Below, piece after piece: positions 59,076-64,000 of a DNA stretch of 64,000 bases; positions within the stretch are counted from its first letter, which is position 1, and each line of letters opens with the position of its first letter. The notes below the pieces were generated by a model, which had not been told where the DNA came from, searched no databases, and was given only the letters and a program-made list of their open reading frames with translations. Position numbers and translations under genes: made by a program. Origin of the DNA: Owenia fusiformis. Taxonomy: Eukaryota; Annelida; Polychaeta; Sabellida; Oweniidae. Where the stretch lies: positions 7,430,989 to 7,494,988 of the forward strand of contig CAIIXF020000006.1 of assembly GCA_903813345.2 (NCBI GenBank), written 5' to 3'.

Positions 59076-59360
59076 TTGACTGAAATGAACACACTGATTG
59101 CTGTCACCCCAAAATGTGTGGAAATTTGGAACATTGAATTCAATGATTTGTATGAGGAAAAAATTTGGGAAATGGTGAAGAATATCAAAGATAGGAGAAT
59201 TAAAAGTTTAGTTTATAAAATTACTCATCGTGTATATCCAACTCAAATACATTTATTTAATTGGAAAATAAATGTGGTATCAAGAAACTGTAAAAGATGC
59301 TTAGATGAAAATGACACATATGAACACTTTTTCGTAAAGACATATCTTGTTAATATATGA
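59076..59360 (+). pseudogene. LINE reverse-transcriptase C-terminal (zf-RVT-like) relic
   Basis: The 94-residue frame has IKDRRIKSLVYKITHRVYPT, then LFNWKINVVSRNCKRCLDEN and DTYEHFFV. The order helix, Leu/Phe-x-Trp-x-Ile, CxxC, then EHxF is the zinc-binding-like tail found after reverse transcriptase in many non-LTR retrotransposons (usually C..C....E..EHLF..C). The rest of the polymerase is absent and the frame soon stops. It directly follows the right end of the 54733-58994 element. Confidence 0.6.
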
Positions 59361-60839
59361 ACACAAAAATAAATATGAAGAAAATTATTGTAACTTAGTC
59401 ATTTAAATAGCGAAACTGTGCATCTCCAAATTTAAATATGGTGAGCATCCCAATTTGCTAGTGCTATTTGAATTTGAAATAAGATTACGAAATGTAATGG
59501 TATGAGAAATGTATGTTGAAATTATATTATGTATGTATGAAATAAGTTGGAATAAAAAAAAATGAAATTTTTGCTGAAGAGTGATTGCATCCATATATGT
59601 TGAAAAACTCAGGTTGATTAATTTGATTGATGTCAGTAACAGAAACCTTAGATTATTAGGGCTGTACCCAGTGATCAAAATAAAACAATTTCAACACCTT
59701 CAAATATGACGGGTGACCAAATTTTTCACCCGTCAAAATAAAATTTCACCCATCAATAATTTTTGGGTGAAGTAATTTTTTCACCCATCAAAAAATCCTG
59801 AATCGACTAGGTTTAACTTGTTGAACTAAATGTGAACTAATGCAAGGAAAATTGTCCCATGATGTAAAAGAAATAAACACCCTCTGTAAAGAAAAAAAGG
59901 TGCATGGTCCTGTATCAAAAAAAAACATTTTCAATATTTTGCATAATTTTACTAAACTCTTTGAGGCATATTGTGTAGATGTTGTAAATAATTGGTGGAA
60001 ATCTTTAGAAATTAGATGAATATTTAAAAAAGTTACCCATGGTTAAAACATTGTCTCGCAAACTCACTAATGTGCCTTTTTCCTTTAAATTACATCATAA
60101 ATTGCAATTTGTGACTATACACTGGAGTACATTTTCCTCTATGGCTAGGTTATCATTTTATATGTTGAATTTTTCATATAATTGTGAAGACAATCTCAAA
60201 CTGTTCATGACTGACAGGTTTGCAAAAAAACATTTACACAGAACACATTTTACATGAAGTTATGGTAGTGCTAAAACCCATCTAAAGCATGATTTTTAAA
60301 TGATTTTACCCCTTAAATAGTAGTGAAATTAAAGATAAGAATATGTAACCATTTTGCTCAATAAACATATTTATATTCTCATCTGACATAATTTTTGGTA
60401 TGAATAATCTAAATAAGGGATGCATAACATATTTATGGGTGATTTAGAAAGACCAAGGGTTGTAATTATCTTACAATTTCAAGTTTTTTGTTATAAATGT
60501 TATCCCTACCCCAGAACCCCTAATTTTGAACTGAAGAGAGACCTCGAATTCTATCACAAGATGGTTCTATTAATCAGACTTTCATTCTATTTAAGATGCA
60601 GTATACCATAGGTTTCTCGCCCAGACAATCAATGATGTTCCATTGTTATTGCTAATATAATATCTCACATACCATGGATACATCTTGAGATTACGCGCCT
60701 TGAACCAGACAGCCAATCAGATTGATGATAAACAAATTCAACGACCAATCAGATAACAGGGGGATTTTCCCGGTATATTCAAACTTCAGATTGAATAATT
60801 TCAGTGAAAATAATTAGATCAGTCAGCACAATCGAAAAA
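59361..60839. other. Non-genic AT-rich DNA
   Basis: No gene seen. A short repeat with TTTCACCCATCAA and inverse-like TTTGGGTGAA words lies at 59705-59800. Confidence 0.5.
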
Positions 60840-60970
60840 TTAACACTTCTTTTTGCTTTGTTTCATAAAGGGTATTGGCAGCATTGCTGCTTCCAATGCT
60901 GCTTCCTTGGCATATGTGTCAGCTAGTTCATTGCAGTCAATTCCTAGATGGCTAAGGACTTGGTAGTGGG
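60840..60970 (-). pseudogene. RNase H-like domain relic of a retrotransposon
   Basis: The minus strand reads HYQVLSHLGIDCNELADTYA and then KEAALEAAMLPIP before a TAA stop at 60840-60842. The pattern H.G..xNE.AD.xAKEAA is that of the last RNase H motif in LINE and related elements. Upstream similarity fades within about 50 bp. Non-functional fragment. Confidence 0.6.
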
Positions 60971-63900
60971 TTAATACATTACAGCATGCACTCGTACTGT
61001 GGACCAGATACCTAGACTTTTCAATGCATTGGGTTATATCTGGATTTGCTGCTTCTCAAGGTTCTTAAAATACTAATTTTGCGTTTGAATAATATAAACC
61101 TTTAAAGGTATTTTATTTCTCTTCAATGTTATTTCAATTAGGACAATAGATAGTGTGTCAATATTATATCAATTTAGACAGTGTCACTATTTTCCTTTAT
61201 TTGCTTAATGAAAGATGTCAGGCCAGTCCAACTTGAGAAAATTAATAATCAAGCCAGATACTTATCAGGAATTTATTTACTCAATCAGATTTTTACTGTT
61301 TTTTTATGGTTGAGTTAAATGATGTAGCAATTTTGATCTGACAATGATACGAATTGCTTTAAGAAGCTATAGTCCAGTTTAAACATTGCATGTGTATTTA
61401 GGCTACCAGTCTAAGAATGGATTATGTTATAGTAGCACTAAGTGTCTCAGTTCTCAAACAACAGAATCTGTTCATAAAAATTCACCATCAAAACACCATA
61501 GACAGTGACTGTTTTCAGAATATGTGTGAAGCTGAAAAGGTTCAACTAAAATTTTACCACCTGACATGCTCAAGGATGCTGTTTTATAACATTTGTATTG
61601 AACTTACACATTTTTTAAGTTAGATCCCAGCTTTGGCATTTAAATGACTGAGAAATAGGGATTGAAACTAGTTACTGTTCTAACCATTATTACAGTTGGG
61701 ATATTTGGGTTTTTTTTACTTATGGCTGGTAGCACTTTTTGATGTTTCATTTTCTAAATTATTTTACTATTTGACACTTCTGCATACTCTTTTTTAGACT
61801 CTTGAAGTAGTATTGGTGTTTAATTGATCTCCAACATTTTGATTATTTGAATTTGAGTGTCAGATGTGTCATATGACATCCAATATTTCCTTGAGACACC
61901 AAAAATAAACTGATTTACTTGAAATAAATGATAAGTTACAGAAAGATAGGAAAATGAAACACTCAAAATATATGTTTAAACCAAGATTCAAATCAAAACA
62001 AAGGTGTTGAACCGTCAATCCTGTATAAAAATGTTACCAGGTTATTGGTTAAACCTCTATTAGCTAGATTACTGAGGTAATTCTAAATTTGCTTTGGATT
62101 GATCATTTTTAACACTTAGGTAAATTATTGTTGATCCCTCAGAGTAGAGGATAAGTTCCGCATAGTAACTTCTTGCACTTATTGTCTGCCATTTTTCCAC
62201 TTTATCTTACATTTATGTTAAACAATTATCAGATTATTCTGGTTCTTAATGATTTATATTCACTTTGGGAATATGGTATTGTTACTCTAGATAGATTAGA
62301 TAGATCTAATGAAACAGTTCAGTACTCTGTTACGCAATTATTTCTATTGACCGGAATTATTGTATTAGGTAAATTTTTATGATTTTTATTTATACTTATT
62401 AAGATTTCTAATAGATATTGCAATCCTATAATTATAAAATTTGTACATGGTAATAATTAATATTCCAGAACAATTTGTATCACATATGAATATATCACTG
62501 GAAATATATTGACCACAATATTGTTAATTTCCAATAGAAAATCAGTAAATAGAAACTAATTTTTTCCGTTGTTATAAATCTTTAAAATGACTAACAAAGT
62601 ACAGTCAATGTTTCTATTGAATGCATGAATGGCCAATATTTATATATCTCGACTGATTTGTCAACAAAGGGGTTGATAGTTCTTCACCAGGCAAGCCTAT
62701 GAATGAATCTACTGTAGTTGTTTGAACTAAGTATAAGGTAAAACTTAGTGAGAGAATTCAATCAATACCTATGGAACAGCTAATAACCACGTTAATGTAT
62801 AGATGAAATATCACTTGTCGATTGACTATAAGTCTGCATAGGGCTAAGAGAATCACTTTATCTAAGTACCCAAGTACCTAGGTAAGAGTTCAGATAATTG
62901 ACATAAGAAAAAATGTATGTGTGGATGACGTACTAGTTATAACAATACTTATTAATCAAGATAAATGGGATATGAAGTGACATTTCAAGAAAAGACTTAC
63001 AAGAGAATTTGTAGCTCTACTGCTCTATAACCTTCAGATTGTATGGTACAAACTCTCAAAGACGTTATGAGGAATTACTAAGTATGGAGACATTAGTGAT
63101 ATCCATGAAGATAAAAGTTCATGATATTCTCAAGAATAAATTCATCCATTGGATTAATGCAGGAAGAATTATGGAATTATAATATATGGAATATCCATGG
63201 ATTTCCCTGATAAATTAAGTTATTTTCATGTTGTTCTCCTGATTATTAATTGGTTGCTATGACGACTGCTGCAGTTCCTGTAGCAACCACAACTTGTTGG
63301 GCTTCCATATTTGGTTCTACTAGATGTAGGTAAGAATGTCACTTGAGTGTAATAATCCGATGACATTGACCTTGCCTCTTGTTGCTATTTAGTTATTGAT
63401 AAATCTTTACAAAATATAGCACTGATGATTACCTAAAATGTTTACAATTTGAGCTAAATTACATAGAAAATAAAATTAATATGCTAGGACTAGCTGTTAT
63501 AAGCTTCTTGGATTCTTTAAATTTGAATGAATTTTATCAGACTAGAGAATAGAAATGGCAAATGTTATATTTATTTCTCTCTCATATTACTTTACTTGAT
63601 AGATTACACATAAAGATTGTAAGCAATCTTACATAGGTCTGGGAGATGTTTTTATTATTATGAGTTGAGGAAAGGTAAAATGATAAGAATCAAAGGCCAG
63701 ATATCAATGCAACTTGTAGACGACTTGAGAAAAAACTAGATCAGTTTTAGTCATTTTAAAGTATGGCCTTAAAAAATATTTTAACAGTTTTTGATATCAA
63801 ATGTCACGGAATCTTGTCAAAATCTGTCAAGATGGCAAAAATGCTAACACTAATAGATTACAAATTCTATCTAAGCTTAATAAGGCATAAATTGTATTTT

Positions 63901-64000
63901 TTGATTTGAGAACATTAATCATCTTGATTCTCAAGGTATTAGTTGCTCCAACTTCACCTTGATATATGTATAATTCCATTTCTTAAGTAAACAAAACAAA
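60971..64000. other. Non-genic AT-rich DNA at window end
   Basis: No exon, RNA gene or repeat array recognised. If the RP2-like exon at 53402 is real, this is part of its first intron. A GTTGCTATGACGAC word near 63254, with inverse AGCAACC near 63282, is a weak RFX-like or hairpin motif. Confidence 0.4.

Noticed and set aside
1-64000. CRISPR arrays, bacterial-type operons, tRNA or rRNA genes
   Set aside because: The tandem arrays lack unique spacers and the genes are spliced eukaryotic ones. No tRNA or rRNA was recognised by eye, though a covariance-model scan was not possible.

Overview
This is an AT-rich, intron-rich metazoan nuclear window with long introns full of fold-back elements and minisatellites. 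The gene set (one U1A/U2B''-type protein, one VPS26, SPRYD3, a probable RP2 first exon) fits an invertebrate, perhaps a marine one. I cannot fix the clade from sequence alone. All gene models were built by hand from exon homology, GT/AG borders and phase continuity.

Layout. (1) 1-2068: no gene seen, one imperfect tandem repeat. (2) 2070-3935: a decayed Tc1/mariner-type element with about 280 bp inverted ends, an internal transposase relic and other debris. (3) 4009-11670, minus strand: a complete seven-exon snf/SNRPA-type gene with a 1.6 kb 3'UTR. (4) 11725-12174: a perfect 130 bp inverted repeat in the space between two divergent genes. (5) 12882-31528, plus strand: VPS26 (retromer), with duplicated exons 5a/5b and 6a/6b and two alternative last exons 9a/9b. 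(6) 31529-37490: tail-to-tail intergenic/3'UTR DNA. (7) 37491-47314 (perhaps to 48309), minus strand: SPRYD3, with a small plus-strand secreted-protein gene (41725-42263) nested in one intron. (8) 53402-53472, plus strand: probable first exon of an RP2-like acylated protein, followed by large fold-back/minisatellite elements to about 58994. (9) 59000-64000: LINE relics and otherwise featureless AT-rich DNA.

Three observations stand out. First, the snf-type gene carries in its own 3'UTR five different hairpins, each presenting a 10-nt loop that starts AUUGCAC and is closed by a C-G pair. This is the geometry of U1 snRNA stem-loop II, the known ligand of this protein family. The last hairpin lies just upstream of the distal AATAAA, which suggests an autoregulatory array. 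Second, VPS26 has two tandem exon pairs with identical lengths and phases plus two last exons, so one gene could encode up to eight retromer subunits. One exon pair echoes vertebrate VPS26A versus VPS26B residues. Third, the SPRYD3 intron before the last exon is built from a 42 bp repeat that copies the exon end together with its 5' splice site. Twelve of 13 registers keep GT at the donor position, and each step adds 14 codons in frame.
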